DNA from: Acephala macrosclerotiorum
Lineage: Eukaryota; Ascomycota; Leotiomycetes; Helotiales; Mollisiaceae
NCBI GenBank assembly: GCA_014904845.1
Contig: MU119544.1
Span: 1-49,983 of the forward strand
Length of the DNA stretch: 49,983 nt
Direction of reading: 5' to 3'
Both the position numbers and the translations under genes were made by a program. Shown piece by piece: positions 9,851 through 22,023 of the stretch. Below the pieces are notes generated by a model. The model was not told the origin of the DNA. It searched no databases and worked only from the letters and a program-made list of their open reading frames with translations. Positions within the stretch are counted from its first letter, which is position 1. Each line of letters begins with the position of its first letter.

Positions 9851-10863
9851 ATGAGCACCCTCAAGACTCTCGCAGCTCACTTTGCTGCAACCCGGCAACA
9901 AAACACTGCAGTTGACGCTGCGATTGATGCTTTCGGCAATCTCAACATGAATCGCGAGCTCCCTATCCTTGGCACCCAAACTCACAACACAACTACACTG
10001 GCTGCCCATACGTCGCAAGACACTAGTTTCGACGACCTTGTAGCTGCCTTTCGAAATATGAAGCCCATCAACCCGATAACAGCAAAAGAGCGACGAAACA
10101 GGAGACGAGAAAGTAAAGTAAGCACCCCGCTCTCTCTTCTCGTGGACAATGAACACCAAGAACCCAACTAACAATACGCATAATCGTAAGTATCAACAAG
10201 GCCACAAGAAAGTCAGAATTGAAGAAAACTACAAAATGAAGAAGAATATATCAAATGGGATGAGAGTGAGTTTCTATCTCGTCCAACGGACGGAAAATAG
10301 CAAGAGAGAAGACTGACAGTGAACAGAAAACACAAGCCATCGTCAGAGCACACAAAGCAACACTAAAGGACAAGAGAAAAAGAAATCCAGAATACCACCC
10401 AAACCTTGACGAAGACCCCGAGTTCGCGGTCCTTGTTTGTTTCACTTCTAACGGCGATGCGGTTATAAGAAAGGCTGTCGCTGAAAAAGTACGTCCCCTC
10501 TACTCCCTATTCCCCTTTCACCTTTCCCTATCCCTTCCTCACTGCACACAAAGCTAACATATTTTGTTTCTCTCTCAGATAATCTCCCTCTTCGGCCTAG
10601 CAATCTCCACAGCCTGGTCCTGGAACTTCATCAAAGAAGCCAGCCGCTATGCAAAGAAACTCGAGATCCAAAAAACCTACCACACAACCGACTTCTGTAG
10701 GGTAGCGTTTGGGAGTGAGGAGACTATGTGGCACTTGTTGGAGAGGTTAGATGAGGAGGAGTTGGAGGGGAGGGAATTGAAGGGTGTGGGGTGGAGGGTT
10801 GTGAGGTATGTGCCGACTTGGCGTAGGATTAGGGAAGGGGTTGGAGGTTTCCAATGGGAGTGA
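9851..10863 (+). CDS. four-exon orphan protein, 262 aa
   Basis: Exons 9851-10117, 10191-10265, 10327-10488 and 10579-10863 all join in phase 0. The introns start GTAAGC, GTGAGT and GTACGT; the first has CTAAC and the second CTGAC branch sites, and the third ends CTCTCTCAG. The ATG follows an AC-rich leader. Residues 1-70 are helical; 76-100 are very basic (K-E-R-R-N-R-R-R-E-S-K), a likely nuclear signal. Exon 4 carries W-S-W-N-F-I-K-E-A-S-R-Y-A-K-K and then R-Y-V-P-T-W-R-R-I-R. No catalytic motif or known domain is recognised. An open frame on the other strand (9542-10174) is antisense to exon 1 and not supported. Confidence 0.7.
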
Positions 10864-11478
10864 GGAGGGAGTTTGACTGTGGGGGATTAAGGAAGAGTAT
10901 TGAATGTGATGGGAATGGAGAGTGGGGGGAAGTAAAGGGAGAAGTAAAGGGAAAAGTAATTGCAGGACAGGAGGATTTTGGGATGGAGATATTGTAGGTC
11001 CTAGGAAGAGGGGCAAATTGATGATTGAGGAATTGAGAGGTCTTGGTATCGAGAGTTGATTAGAAGGTTAGCCTGTTTGCTCACTCGATGAAGCTCTATG
11101 AAGAGATCGGACCTGTACTTAAAGTTACTAGCAATATGAAACATAAGAAAATGCACATCTGGGTTCCATTATGAACAACAACGTGAGTAGGAAGAGCACA
11201 CGTGCCACGATAACCCCCCTAGAAGCTCGGTGGCAACATGAGCACATCAGAAGAAGCGGCACATCGCATCTGAGTATGCTGTCTCAGCTGCACAGCGTTT
11301 GCTGGGCATCGCGGGGAATGCAAGAAAAAGAAGAGGAATCAGCTAGCAAGATCCATACCGTCTAACGTTCAGTTTGTCTTCTAGGGTAATCTCGTTGGCA
11401 GGGACGAAAGGTAACCCGCGAAGCAAATATCGTCCCTAGGAGTCGTAGATGTTGAATTTCTATATTATCCACGTCCAT
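10864..11478. other. convergent gap, nothing recognised
   Basis: Space between two genes that end towards each other. It includes purine-rich GGGAAAAG-type repeats near 10920-10970, which are probably 3' UTR. Confidence 0.45.
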
Positions 11479-12256
11479 CTATTCGCCCTTGATATTGTTT
11501 GGCGTACTTCGTTTCTCTGCGCCTTGCAGCCCATTAACTCTGCCATACAACCACTGCAGCATCACTGTGCTTGCCGTCATAGTCAATGCAGCTGCCGTAA
11601 ACAGGACTACTCTCTGTGTCGTATCTAATGCCGCAAATAGGGGATATGGGTAACTATTGTTCATTAGTGAGAGCTTCCAAGATCGGGGATATGATGTCTT
11701 ACAATCCATTGTGCTTATAGCATTGCTCCACCCAAGCCCAGTAGCCCACAGCAATCGCAGAACTCAATCCCATAGCCGGCACGGCATGTATCGTCCAAGG
11801 CGGAGACAAAAATAGCAAATCAATAACCAACAGAATCGAAGGCATAGCATGGAATCCAACATCTGCCCATGGGGCAATGTGTATCTCCGGCGGAACCACC
11901 AATGTCTTATCAATCGCACTAATGCCCCAATACAATATGCTTATCAACACCTCCAAAGGCGCGCTGCATAATGACAGGCTGTTCTTAATCAAGAATAGAG
12001 TCGGTGATAGTGTGATGTCTGCCAAAAGCCCAAATACGAAGGTTGCATATGCTACGGTGAGTCCTAGGATAGTGAGGTATTGCCAGTGCCAGCCATAAGA
12101 GTCGTTGATCATTGTCGGGAAGTCGATTAGGTATTTATAGGAGAGCGAGAAGGAGATTATTCCGATCGTGTGCACAAGGGCAGAGATGCCTCGGGAGGGT
12201 GAGGAGAGGCGTTGGAGAGGATGTCGGGCCATTAGCTTCTGGGAGGCGGAAGCCAT
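11479..12256 (-). CDS. FAR-17a/AIG1-like integral membrane protein
   Basis: Exon 1 runs 12256-11703 and exon 2 11653-11479, with a 49-bp intron (GTAAGA, CACTAATG branch, CAATAG), giving 242 residues. The start is the ATG before A-S-A-S-Q-K; a further ATG upstream in frame would add a non-conserved stretch. About six hydrophobic segments are seen. Conserved-looking blocks include F-V-F-G-L-L-A-D-I-T, the central L-E-V-L-I-S-I-L-Y-W-G and the splice-restored G-F-Y-P-Y-P-L-F. These match the PF04750 family (androgen-dependent TFPI-regulating protein/FAR-17a). Animal members ADTRP and AIG1 hydrolyse fatty-acid esters of hydroxy fatty acids using a Thr and a His; activity of the fungal form is inferred. 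It diverges from the WD40-cyclophilin gene, with 237 bp between starts. Confidence 0.85.
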
Positions 12257-12493
12257 GGTGGTGGTCTGCGAGGTTCGAATTATGTATAAATGAAGACGGA
12301 CAATGTGCAAGAAGAGATGAGGTTCTGGTTGTGACACGAAATCTCCATGTACCTGGGTTTTTTTGTGGGTCCAATGCAGCCTTCCACTAGCGCAAAAATC
12401 AGCCTTCAGCCTCGCTCATTTTCGAGATCACATTTTTGGGAAACATTTCTCGCCTTGAGCAACAACTGTTCCTGACCCTTACGAAACCCAGTC

Positions 12494-14451
12494 ATGGCGG
12501 AAGATACAATAGAAACGAAATCCAATAAGAGGAGCAGATCAGACGATGATGGTATGCAAATTTTCCTGACCTTCGAGCATGTTGTTGACAGCCTAGGCTC
12601 TTCGTCCGACGATGATATGGGACCGCAGCTCCCCTCGGCGGATGCCCCCAAGAAGAAGCGCCGCAAGCTGCCCTACGAGAAGCTGTATATTTCTGCCCTT
12701 CCGACGTCTGCGAAGTACTCGAAGTCCTTGATGCACAAGGAGCAGGTGGCATTTGTTACAATGACACCACTCACTGATTTCATGATTACGAGCTCGGTCG
12801 ACGGGTTTGTCAAATTTTGGAAGAAGGGTGCCGATGGGATTGAGTTTGTGAAAGAGTTTAAGGCACATTCTGGGGAAATCAAGAGTGTCTCGGTCAGTGC
12901 TGATGGGAGGAGCTTTGCGACTGCTGGGGTAGACAAGAGCATAAAGATTTTCGATGTTATAACTTTCGACCTTCTGTCTATGCTCAGTTTGGAGTTCACG
13001 CCGAAGTGTGTGTGTTGGGTACATAGTCGGGGTGCTTCATTGCCACTGCTGGCAGTTTCAGACGAGGTCAACCACACGATACGAATTTATGATGGACGAG
13101 GAGAGAACTTGGAGCCTATACACACCATTTCCGGTCTTCACCGGAGTGTTGTATCTCTTATGGCATTCAATGATGCGTACAATTGCGTTGTTTCGACGGA
13201 CGAGAATGGCATGGTGGAGTACTGGCGGCCAGGGGGTAACTACGAGAAGCCGGACAATGTTTTCGAGTACAAGAGCTCGACGAATCTTTTTGAATTCAAG
13301 AAGGCCAAGTCAACACCAACGTCGTTGACAATAGCTCCCAACGGATCCCAATTCGCGACATTTTCCTTCCCTGACAGAAAAGTTAGGATATTCGACTTTC
13401 CCACCGGAAAGCTCTACCGGACGTATGATGAATCGTTGCAGATTATTGAAGAGATGCAGCAAGCTGGTACAGCCCTTCGGAAGCTCGAGGATATCGAGTT
13501 CGGGCGACGAATGGCTACCGAGAAAGAGCTTGAAGCGCCAACATTACGGAACAAGGCGAACGTGATATTTGACGAGACTGGACATTTCATCATATATGGC
13601 TCTATGTTGGGGACGAAGGTCCTGAATACCTACACGAATCGGGTAGTCAAAGTGTATGGACAAGACGAGAATTTTCGACCTCTCAATGTCGCCATGTATC
13701 AAGGACAACCTCAGAAGAAAGGTGTGACAACAGTTGCTATGGCCGCGTCAAACAATCCTCTTCTCCAGGAATCGGAAACGAGAGATCCTATACTCTTCGC
13801 GACCGGAGTGGGTAAGGTACGATTTTACATGTTCACAAACGACGACAACATCTCAAAATCCGAGCGAGATGTGCAGAATGAAAGGCCCACCAACGCAAAC
13901 GCAAGGAAGGCGGTCGAGGCCAAGGCAGCAGAGAGTGGAACTGCTGCCATAATCCATACCACCTATGGGGATATCCATATTCGCCTCTTCCCAGATGCTG
14001 CGCCAAAGGCGGTGGAGAACTTCGTCGTCCACTCAAGGAAGGGGTACTACAACAATACGATCTTCCACCGGGTTATTCGAAAGTTCATGATCCAATGTGG
14101 GGATCCTCTGGGAGACGGGACTGGCGGAGAAAGTATCTGGGGCAGAGAGTTCGAGGATGAGTTCAGTACTTTGAGGCACGACAAGCCTTACACTGTCAGT
14201 ATGGCCAATGCTGGACCAAATACCAATGGAAGTCAGTTCTTCATCACCACTGAAAAGACTGTAAGTTTATCCCGCGTTTGTAGTTGTAGCCTTGTTTACT
14301 AACTTTCTTCAAGCCTTGGCTCGACAATAAGCATACCATATTTGGAAGGGCAATTCAAGGTCTAGATGTGATCCATAAGATCGAGAATGCGAGAGTGTAC
14401 AAGGAGAAGCCAGAGGAGGACATCAAGATTCTCAGCATAGAGATCATGTAA
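12494..14451 (+). CDS. cyp15: WD40-domain peptidyl-prolyl cis-trans isomerase (PPWD1/Cyp15 type)
   Basis: Three exons: 12494-12551, 12597-14260 and 14314-14451, giving 619 residues. The first intron (12552-12596, GTATGC...CCTAG) is 45 nt and in frame, so reading through adds 15 odd residues. Removing it joins an acidic run, [16 protein letters not shown] basic K-K-K-R-R-K follows. Residues about 65-400 are WD40 repeats ([11 protein letters not shown], then [13 protein letters not shown]). The cyclophilin domain spans about 463-619 with F-H-R-V-I (catalytic Arg near 510), G-S-Q-F-F-I-T and [12 protein letters not shown]. The Trp that confers cyclosporin sensitivity in cyclophilin A is kept. 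Homologues act with the spliceosome in the nucleus; that role is inferred here. Confidence 0.93.
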
Positions 14452-14903
14452 AGTAATCAAAACTACTTGATACCCCGGCATCGCTTGAGCCCTTTATATC
14501 TTCGCATATTCTGACGATGTCCATAATCACATCCGAATTTTTGAACCAGAGCTCCAGACCGCCAGCGACATTGAAATGATATCTGACAGCCTCAAATATT
14601 AGGCCGCAATGGCTCTTATCCGCTAGCGCAATCAATCATTGTCGACAAGGCATCCAATTTCAAATTGCCCCTCGTTCCTTTCCCCAGACCCGACTCATTC
14701 ATTGAAAGAAAGTTTTCGTCCGACTCCAGCGGGGAGTAATACGCTTATAGACATGTCAAGGAGAAAACGACCTTTCTGCCGCCAAACGAGGACTAAGCCA
14801 CTGCAGCTGCAAATGCTCCCTGCCTTCCCCCACGCTTGCATACAACTTCGACAGCCCTCACCCAGAAGTGCTCGCAGAAGGAGAGCTCTCCTTTCTCGCA
14901 ATT

Positions 14904-17420
14904 ATGCCACGACCAAAACGACCTGGTGCACCTGAGCCGAAGAGGAGAAGTCGTAATGGCTGCCAGTACGTTCAAGGCTCCCGAGCTTCTGACCAATGTC
15001 CCTCGGATGAAAGCTAACGAGCGGCACAGTCCTTGTAAAGGGAGGAAAGTCAAATGCGATGAGACCAAACCCGTCTGCAATAACTGCAAGAAGCTAGGAG
15101 AGGCATGCGATTATAGCATGCGCTTGAAATGGGGGCAAGAAGATAGAACAGGTCCAGAGCCGGCCAGCCGGACACCAACCATCATGCAAACCAACACGAC
15201 AGCGGCAAGTTTCAGTGGAAGCCCAAGAAGGACGGGCACATCAAAAACATCCATAGTATCACCCCTTCAGACTCAATATGGGGGTACCGGCCTTGGTGGT
15301 CAGGTTGAACTCGTCAAGGACGAACCGCAGATACAGGAACCCTCGCCAGCCTCTTCCAACACCTTTTCCAACCATTCAACACCCTTACCCCACCAACCTC
15401 CCTCGGATAGCAGTTTGATCGATCCCGCGTTGATGTCCTCCCCAGCCCCTATTGCGACTATGTTTCAGGACAGCACGTTTGAAGGACTACCTAGTCTAGC
15501 AGATTACCAATATAATCAGAGCTATGAGAGGTATAGGTCTGCAACCCCTGGAACGCCGGGGGCAGAGCCATCCCATTATGGAAGACCTCTAAAACGTATG
15601 CGGTACACTGGAGACCACAACAACAGCTACGATATGTCTATGCCTCCACCAAACTCGATCATCAGCCACGAAAGCCAATCCCACGAACTCCCGACTCTGA
15701 ATACGGCGAAGTCGGATCGAGTCGAAGGTCATTACAAAATTGCTACTGGGCTTGTGGTTGAGCCAGATTTACGTCGGCTGTCTGTCAGTTCTCTCCTTTC
15801 AGGCCCACCGGGAATACCATATCAAAATGATTATTACCAAGATACTACGACATGGGGCATCGATCGCGGATTCAAAGATCTCGATATCGGCAAAAATGAT
15901 GATGCCAATGCAATCTCGGGATCATCGCCAGTGGCTAAGAGAGACCATTTAGAATTTGTCCTTGATGATGAAGGTCATACACCTCCAGAGTTCGGCTTCG
16001 GTATGGAAACAAACAACACTGCGCTTGACAGTGGCAATTATTATGATAAGCCAGTTGCAATCAATATTCCTCGAGTTCTGGAACCTCTTCCCAACAAGTT
16101 GCTCGAGAATCCCATGAATCTGCTCGTAGGTTATTGTCTTTCTTACAAGCTCACTGCTAACATACTTCTTTAGTACTTTGTAAGCGTCCTGATGCAAATG
16201 CGCTGCCAGGTCTCTACTAACAAACAATAGCACCATTTCCTCAACCACACCGCTGGCTGCCTCATTCCTCAGAACTGCTCATCAAATCCTTTCAAGAACA
16301 TCTTACCACAGATGGCCGTTCGAGACGACAACCTTCTCAACCTATTACTCGCCTACTCCGCATCGCACAGAGCACGTCTGCTGCGACAACCAGAACCTGC
16401 GACTCGAATCGCAATGTATGTGCGCGACATTTTCCCCAATCTCAGACGTGCTCTGGATGATCCAAATGAGGTTATATCCAACTCGACTTTGGCAACGGCA
16501 ATCATGCTTGCTTCGCTCGAGATCATCTCGCCTACAGCATTTGGAATCGAGGTCCCTTGGCAATCGCATCTTGGGACTGCTCGGGAAATTATCGCTGCTC
16601 GGGGTGGCCCGCAGAATATGCGAAGCGTAGCACTCAATGACAAGGTGGTGAATTTTCTCTGGTCCTGGTTTGCCTACCTGGACGTCTTAGGTAGTCTTAG
16701 CGGCGGGAAGGGTAACGCCGTAAGTATCCTCCACACATTCTTAAACCCGAGTTCTTCTAACATGATCAGTCTTGGATCTTCGATTATGAGTGTCGCGAGG
16801 AGAACGAATATGCCATCGATTGCATTCTTGGCTTCACAAGCAGATGCGTTCGACTGCTGGCTAAAATCGCAGAGCTTTCGCGCATTTGCGACAGCGAACG
16901 AATAGGTCCTAACCTCAAGGTTCGACCAGAATGGAAACCTTCAGAGGAGTTCCTCGCGAGCGCATCAAAACTCGAGTCCGACCTCGCAGAATCTCGTCTC
17001 CACCCGATCCAACCATGTACTCATATGCAGTCTACCGGCGAAGCTGCATATCAGTGGGACAGTAGCGAAATGAAAGCGACCAACGAAGCATTCCACTGGG
17101 CGGGTCTCGTACATCTCCACCGCCGCATCCTAGGAAAGCCCTCGACACACGAAGATGTCCAGAAAGCCGTACGCGAGATATTTGGTGCTCTATATAAAGT
17201 TAGGAGAGGAAGCAGCGCTGATGTTTGCCTGCTGTTCCCCATGTTCACCGCTGGCTGCGAGACTCAAAACGAGAAACAGAGAGTGGATATCCTCGAGCGC
17301 ATGATGCGAGTCGAGAAGTACGGAATGACGCAAGTGCACAAGGCTCGCACTCTGATGGAACGAGTATGGGAAAAAGGCATGCCTTGGGAAACCTTGGTTG
17401 CCGGCGAGTTCTTTGGCTGA
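14904..17420 (+). CDS. Zn2Cys6 transcription regulator, 767 aa
   Basis: Five exons: 14904-14965, 15030-16125, 16174-16179, 16231-16719, 16770-17420. Exon 1 starts M-P-R-P-K-R-P-G-A-P. The cluster spans the first intron: Cys20, Cys23, Cys30, Cys37, Cys40 and Cys47 with basic K-G-R-K-V-K between, a binuclear zinc DNA-binding domain. Residues 60-380 are Ser/Pro/Gln-rich and probably disordered. From about 387 comes a helical regulatory region, starting at the microexon with Y-F-H-H-F-L-N-H-T and going on through L-L-L-A-Y-S-A-S-H-R-A and W-A-G-L-V-H-L-H-R-R-I-L. This resembles the fungal-specific domain PF11951. All introns have branch sites (GCTAAC, TACTAAC, TTCTAAC). Its targets cannot be told from the sequence; no biosynthetic cluster sits beside it. 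Confidence 0.9.
16174..16179 (+). other. 6-nt microexon (Tyr-Phe) in the Zn2Cys6 gene
   Basis: TACTTT lies between a 48-bp intron (GTAGGT, branch GCTAAC, CTTTAG) and a 51-bp intron (GTAAGC, branch TACTAAC, CAATAG). Including it gives Y-F-H-H-F-L-N-H-T, the expected start of the regulatory domain. Skipping it would keep the frame but lose two residues. Confidence 0.75.
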
Positions 17421-20064
17421 AATACCCCTAGACAGATGTCTATAATAATCTTGTACACAATTACGAAGAGACCATGATGGTATACGACAGCGAGCGGCGA
17501 ATTACGACCTCACGAGACCACGACCCACAGATCCTCCACAGCCGAGCAATGCTTCCCGTCGAAGGATTACTGAGCATGCGACGCATAAGCATCGAATACT
17601 AGAAGTCCACGTCGTCCTGGGCCGACGTTAAAGGGCCTCCCCTAGCTGTTCAATCAGTCTGGCTTTCAGTCACTTTACGTGGCTTTTGCTTTTAGGGTTT
17701 CTGTGTTATGTTTTATGATTTGCGACATCTTTATGTTCTCGATACGGCGATTTGGGCGATACCCTGCGGATTTCAGGCGTTTGTTTGTGCGTGTTTGTCC
17801 TGGGCAGGACCCTAAGTAAGTCTTCAAAAGAAAATCGATATCCTTTCAAAAGCCCAATTCTAACTCTGCAATTTAGAAGGCCTGGACATCGCACTCCCGG
17901 CAGTTACTTGGGCGGAAGAAGAACGGTACACGGAGTCTGTCTGTGTGCCCGGAGGTCGGTAGCACGTGGAGCCGCGTTGTGCCCTCGAGAAACTATTCAG
18001 CCATGCCATCTTTAGTATTGCGAACTGAAGGAGTTTGTGTCTGGCACAATCCCGCCTCCCGTGCTTTGAGCCGACCGTACCACCTGAGCGGGATCTTTTC
18101 TGAAGGAGATAAGCGTGATAGTAAGCATGACCCCTTGGTCATGACTTTGCTCCGAAGCCAGCGACTCGGACTCGGCCGAGGAAGATCCAATAAGTGCTAT
18201 TGTTAAAGCTGTGGTCAACCATAGTGGATGCGTACGCACTGTGCAACGCTCTTGTTGTGAACGCACCGTGCGTATTTATTACGCAGGAACTGCGGTGAGC
18301 GGGATGGTCACGTCTTCCCACTGAGGTGGTCAACACCTCTAAAAGCTCTGCCACCCAAATAATTGCGTGCCTGTGAAGCGATGTCCGACAAAGAGTGGCG
18401 ACAGATAGGTAAGATCTGGCATGCCACTTGGCTCGAGGGTAGAACTTGGCTCGAGGGTAGACGAGCGAGATGAGCATATGGCGCAACGATATGGCTCTCG
18501 GGTTTTGGGGGATTTCTGTCCGGGGAAGGAAATTTGGAGGGTTTGGTTGAAGGCATTAGGAGTTTGGATCGTTGGGATCGGTTGAATTGGCGGAGGTAAG
18601 TTGAGAATATCCCGGAAATCTCGAGACGTTTGAGCTAACATGTTGAAGGCGCAGCCTCTGCAATCTTCGATATGCGATCTCACTCACGGATAGTCGCCAA
18701 TTTATGTGTCTCAGCGTGGGTCTTCGACGCAGGGGCTTCCATATTGGTGAGTGTGGAATGGGACTACCTCCATATCTATCTCCATATTAGGTATCAGCTG
18801 TCTACAGTCCTACCGTCCATCCTCGAAGTCAGTTCCTGCTTCTACTGCAGATATCAGAGTCATCCCATGAATCATGGTTTGACTGGATCGGGCTACGAAT
18901 CCGTAGGCCCGAAAATATGTGGACACACCTTTTGGTGCTCGGATGCCCAATTAGAGCTGTCCGATTGAGAAATCATGGAGCATTTCTCACCATCCCCCTA
19001 TCATGTCAGCTCATGCGCCAGCCTCACAGGCCAGCGAGAGTGACAAGATGATTTGAAAACTAAAAACGTCATTGCGAGGTGGTGAGACGCAGTGGTACGG
19101 CAAGGTATCTCACTCACAGATGACATTGGTGGGCATTTGTGTAAGTGATCTCTTTTTCTTCATTCAATCTCCCAGATCTTCTGGGACATGCAAATTCAAT
19201 ATGACTGAAAGAATTTTGCTAACTCTCAAGATAGGTACACCTAAAACACAACCTTCTTTCCTAGCACGTGGGCGGATCGTGTGAAGAAGCTTGTGTACAC
19301 TCAGTCAGAGGTCTCAGTATCGATTGTCGACGGCTCGAGAGCGTCCAATCTTGCTTTGTTGACCTCTCATAGTAATATTTGTCAAGGGAAAGCCCGGGTT
19401 CATGGTTGTGGATGGTTTAGGCAATGCGCTTTAGAGCTGCCGGGTGCACACAGCAGCTCGCAGTATATAGATCGTTATGAATCAGCCACTTGGCTTGCTT
19501 TCCAACCTTTGTGTCTGCTTGGAGTGATCTGTGGCGGTGGAGATGACGGCTCGAATTTTGGTCGATGCATCGGAATGTCAAACGGAGGTACTGTGAGTGA
19601 TCAATCTTGATTGATTGAAGCATTATTTTACAGTCCGAATGCCCTCTTTTATCATGTCCTGCCGATCATCATTTAAAGAGTAGGGCATCGACCCCTGACT
19701 TTCGACACGGAATCCGGCTCAGTGGACAAAAGGCCTGCTTAGAGATTGGTCCCAACCAGCCGGAAATAAGCTTATCAGACACCCCTCCCGCAGGTTTGGT
19801 AAATGCCAAATCTCCCAACGGTGGGGGATCTTCAGGGCAAGATTTTGAGGCCTGGCTGCTGAAAGGAAAATTGCTTAGAGGCTAGTGTACCCCATAATTG
19901 GGTACCCCACATTAGGAACCAGCTTCCCATCTTTGGTCTGGGAAAAGGTTTAGCCGTTCTTCCTCAAGAGAAGAAGTTCAAATATGTCCTCCCGTTCTTC
20001 GAGTTGTTTGGTTGCTTCTCTTTTGGTTATGCATTGACATTGGAGGAATTTTGAAACGGCAATC
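17421..20064. other. 2.6-kb gene-poor region
   Basis: No frame here has both a start and family-like sequence. It holds the 3' UTR of the regulator, an imperfect 18-bp tandem repeat, a short palindromic GTACCC-AATTGGGTAC stretch near 19889-19907 and, at the right end, the promoter of the cyclase gene. A long promoter or an unrecognised non-coding RNA is possible. Confidence 0.5.
18425..18460. repeat. 18-bp unit repeated twice
   Basis: CTTGGCTCGAGGGTAGA occurs twice in a row, separated by one base. Confidence 0.7.
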
Positions 20065-21509
20065 ATGAAGTCATCAACAACCTATATCTTGGCAGTAGCT
20101 GCCCTCGCTTCAGCACATCCAGGACCACATCCTGTTCCCAATCCCAAAGTCCTAGTCTCACGACAATTCACAGCCCAAGATCCATATGCGAATTGGCCTA
20201 CATATGATCAGCTGCCTCTGGATTCCTCGTATCCCACCAAAGCAGCCTGGGGAGTCTGGGGCTCAGATGATATCCAAGGAGCATTGAACCACATTACGAA
20301 TTCCACAATCCTTGCTGCGAGAGAAGAGATCAAGCTAGGCAGAGCGATAAATTTGAATATGGATTTGAATGCGTTTACGACGCCGATTAATCCGGCGAGG
20401 AAACCGTTGAACCATCTTTTTCAGCCGGCGGAGGGGTATACGGATGATGTAGTAGTGTTGAATACGCAGGTTAGTACGCAGTATGATGGGTTGAGACATT
20501 TGTAAGTGAAATCGATCTAAGGTTGGGGTGAGAGTGCTGATGTGGGTGGTAGTCCGTATTCGACGGATGGGAATATTACTACTTATCAGTAAGTCTGGAA
20601 GGTGATTGATGTGGAGGAGAAGAATGCTGACTATTGGAAGGTGGTATAATGATTTGATCGAGGTAAGTTCTGGTTGGGAGGGACTAGACACATGCATCCT
20701 CGTCAAAGAATTTGGCTGTTCTCTTCGAGGATCAATGTCCAGGATAAGTGAGTGAATAATTACTAAGTTGACGCTCTATAAGAACTTTGACCAAGTAGTT
20801 GGACCAACGCCGACTGAGGTTTTGGGTATCCAGCAAGCCGCCCAGAAAGGTATTGCCGGTCGAGGTGTCCTGCTGGACTTTGCGGGGTGGGCAGAGACCC
20901 AAAATATCACCTTTGATGCTTTCACTGTACGCCTGCTCTTCTATTGTTGTAGCCGAAACACTTACTTACAATCCTAGGGATATGGCATCAACACCACGGC
21001 TCTCGACGCCGTGGCCACCTGGCAAGGGCTGTCCACCAACTGGTCCCTTCCTGGAGACATCCTCATCATCCGCACAGGCTGGACAAAAGCGTACCTAAAT
21101 CTTACATCTTATAATCAGGAGATCCTCCCTTGGAACCCAGATCTTGGTTCCGTGGGAATGAATTGCAGCGATGATTCTCTCGCTTGGCTTTGGGAGAAGA
21201 AGTTAGCTCTTGTGGGAGCTGATAATCCTGCTTTTGAGAGTCTGCCCATGGACAAGACTTTAGGAGGAGTGCCGAGGAGTTTGCATCAGGTTTTCATCGG
21301 AGGTCAGCCTTCGCGTCCCTCTACTGTTTGAGAAGGGCAATTGCTCACATGTCGTAGGGTGGGGACAAAGTATTGTTGAGTTCTTGGACTTGGAAACTTT
21401 GGCGGAAGAGCTGCATCAATTAGGACGTTCGACATTCTTCTTGACGATTCAGAATCTGAACATCAAATCAGGGATTGCAAGTCCGCCAAATGCTTTGGCC
21501 ATTTTGTGA
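20065..21509 (+). CDS. secreted cyclase-family protein (PF04199), 371 aa
   Basis: Six exons: 20065-20501, 20553-20588, 20641-20662, 20783-20926, 20978-21302, 21358-21509, all in phase. The two short exons (36 and 22 nt) rebuild R-H-F-P-Y-S-T-D-G-N-I-T-T-Y-Q-W-Y-N-D-L-I-E. The N-terminus M-K-S-S-T-T-Y-I-L-A-V-A-A-L-A-S-A is a signal peptide. Family blocks follow: A-A-W-G-V-W-G, G-A-L-N-H-I-T, G-R-G-V-L-L-D-F-A-G-W, G-D-I-L-I-I-R-T-G-W, A-F-E-S-L-P-M-D and L-H-Q-V-F-I-G-G. The metal-site region reads S-T-Q-Y-D-G-L-R-H, with Gln where kynurenine formamidases have the second His of H-x-G-T-H-x-D. So the reaction is uncertain. The enzyme should be exported. Confidence 0.88.
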
Positions 21510-22023
21510 GGGGGATGATTTTCAGGAGAAGGGGCAAGCTAGCGAGGTCATACGAATTAAGTTTGATCAGCCAGCACAGCACATCACGATAAATTTTTGA
21601 AATAATCTCATTTTAACCGTCCAGCATCCATATATCTTCGGCCCTATATCGCTTCCAATTATTTCAATTGCCTCTTCAACTTCACGTGACACGGCACCCC
21701 AGATTTCGTCCAATTTTCGGCCTTGGGTTTCCCCGCGGGCCTCGGTCTCGGCACCCCATTTTCCAACGTCTCCAATCGTAACGCCCCCAACGCTCTGTGG
21801 GGAGCGTCCGTCATTCCAGCTACGAGTATTTAAGACCGCCATACCCACCGCCGACCTTCACCATGAGTAGTAACTTGAGCGCAGCCACTGCTACTGCCAT
21901 CAACGTCGTTGTGGGAATCGTCATCTCTTGTTCTGTCGCATACGTTTTACCCTTCTACGTACCTTGGGTCCCTGATTTCGATATTTGGGTTGTACTGTTG
22001 CTAGTGGGAATCAATCTTACGCA

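Noticed and set aside
9542..10174. Long minus-strand open frame
   Set aside because: It is antisense to exon 1 and the leader of the four-exon gene at 9851, whose splice pattern is far better supported.
17715..18015. Possible spliced gene with GTAAGT donor and AATTTAG acceptor
   Set aside because: The splice signals are good, but the joined peptide is rich in Arg and Cys without any recognisable pattern, and the start is arbitrary.
18339..18683. 115-codon minus-strand frame in the gene-poor region
   Set aside because: It lacks an ATG at its beginning, contains the 18-bp tandem repeat and shows no family pattern.
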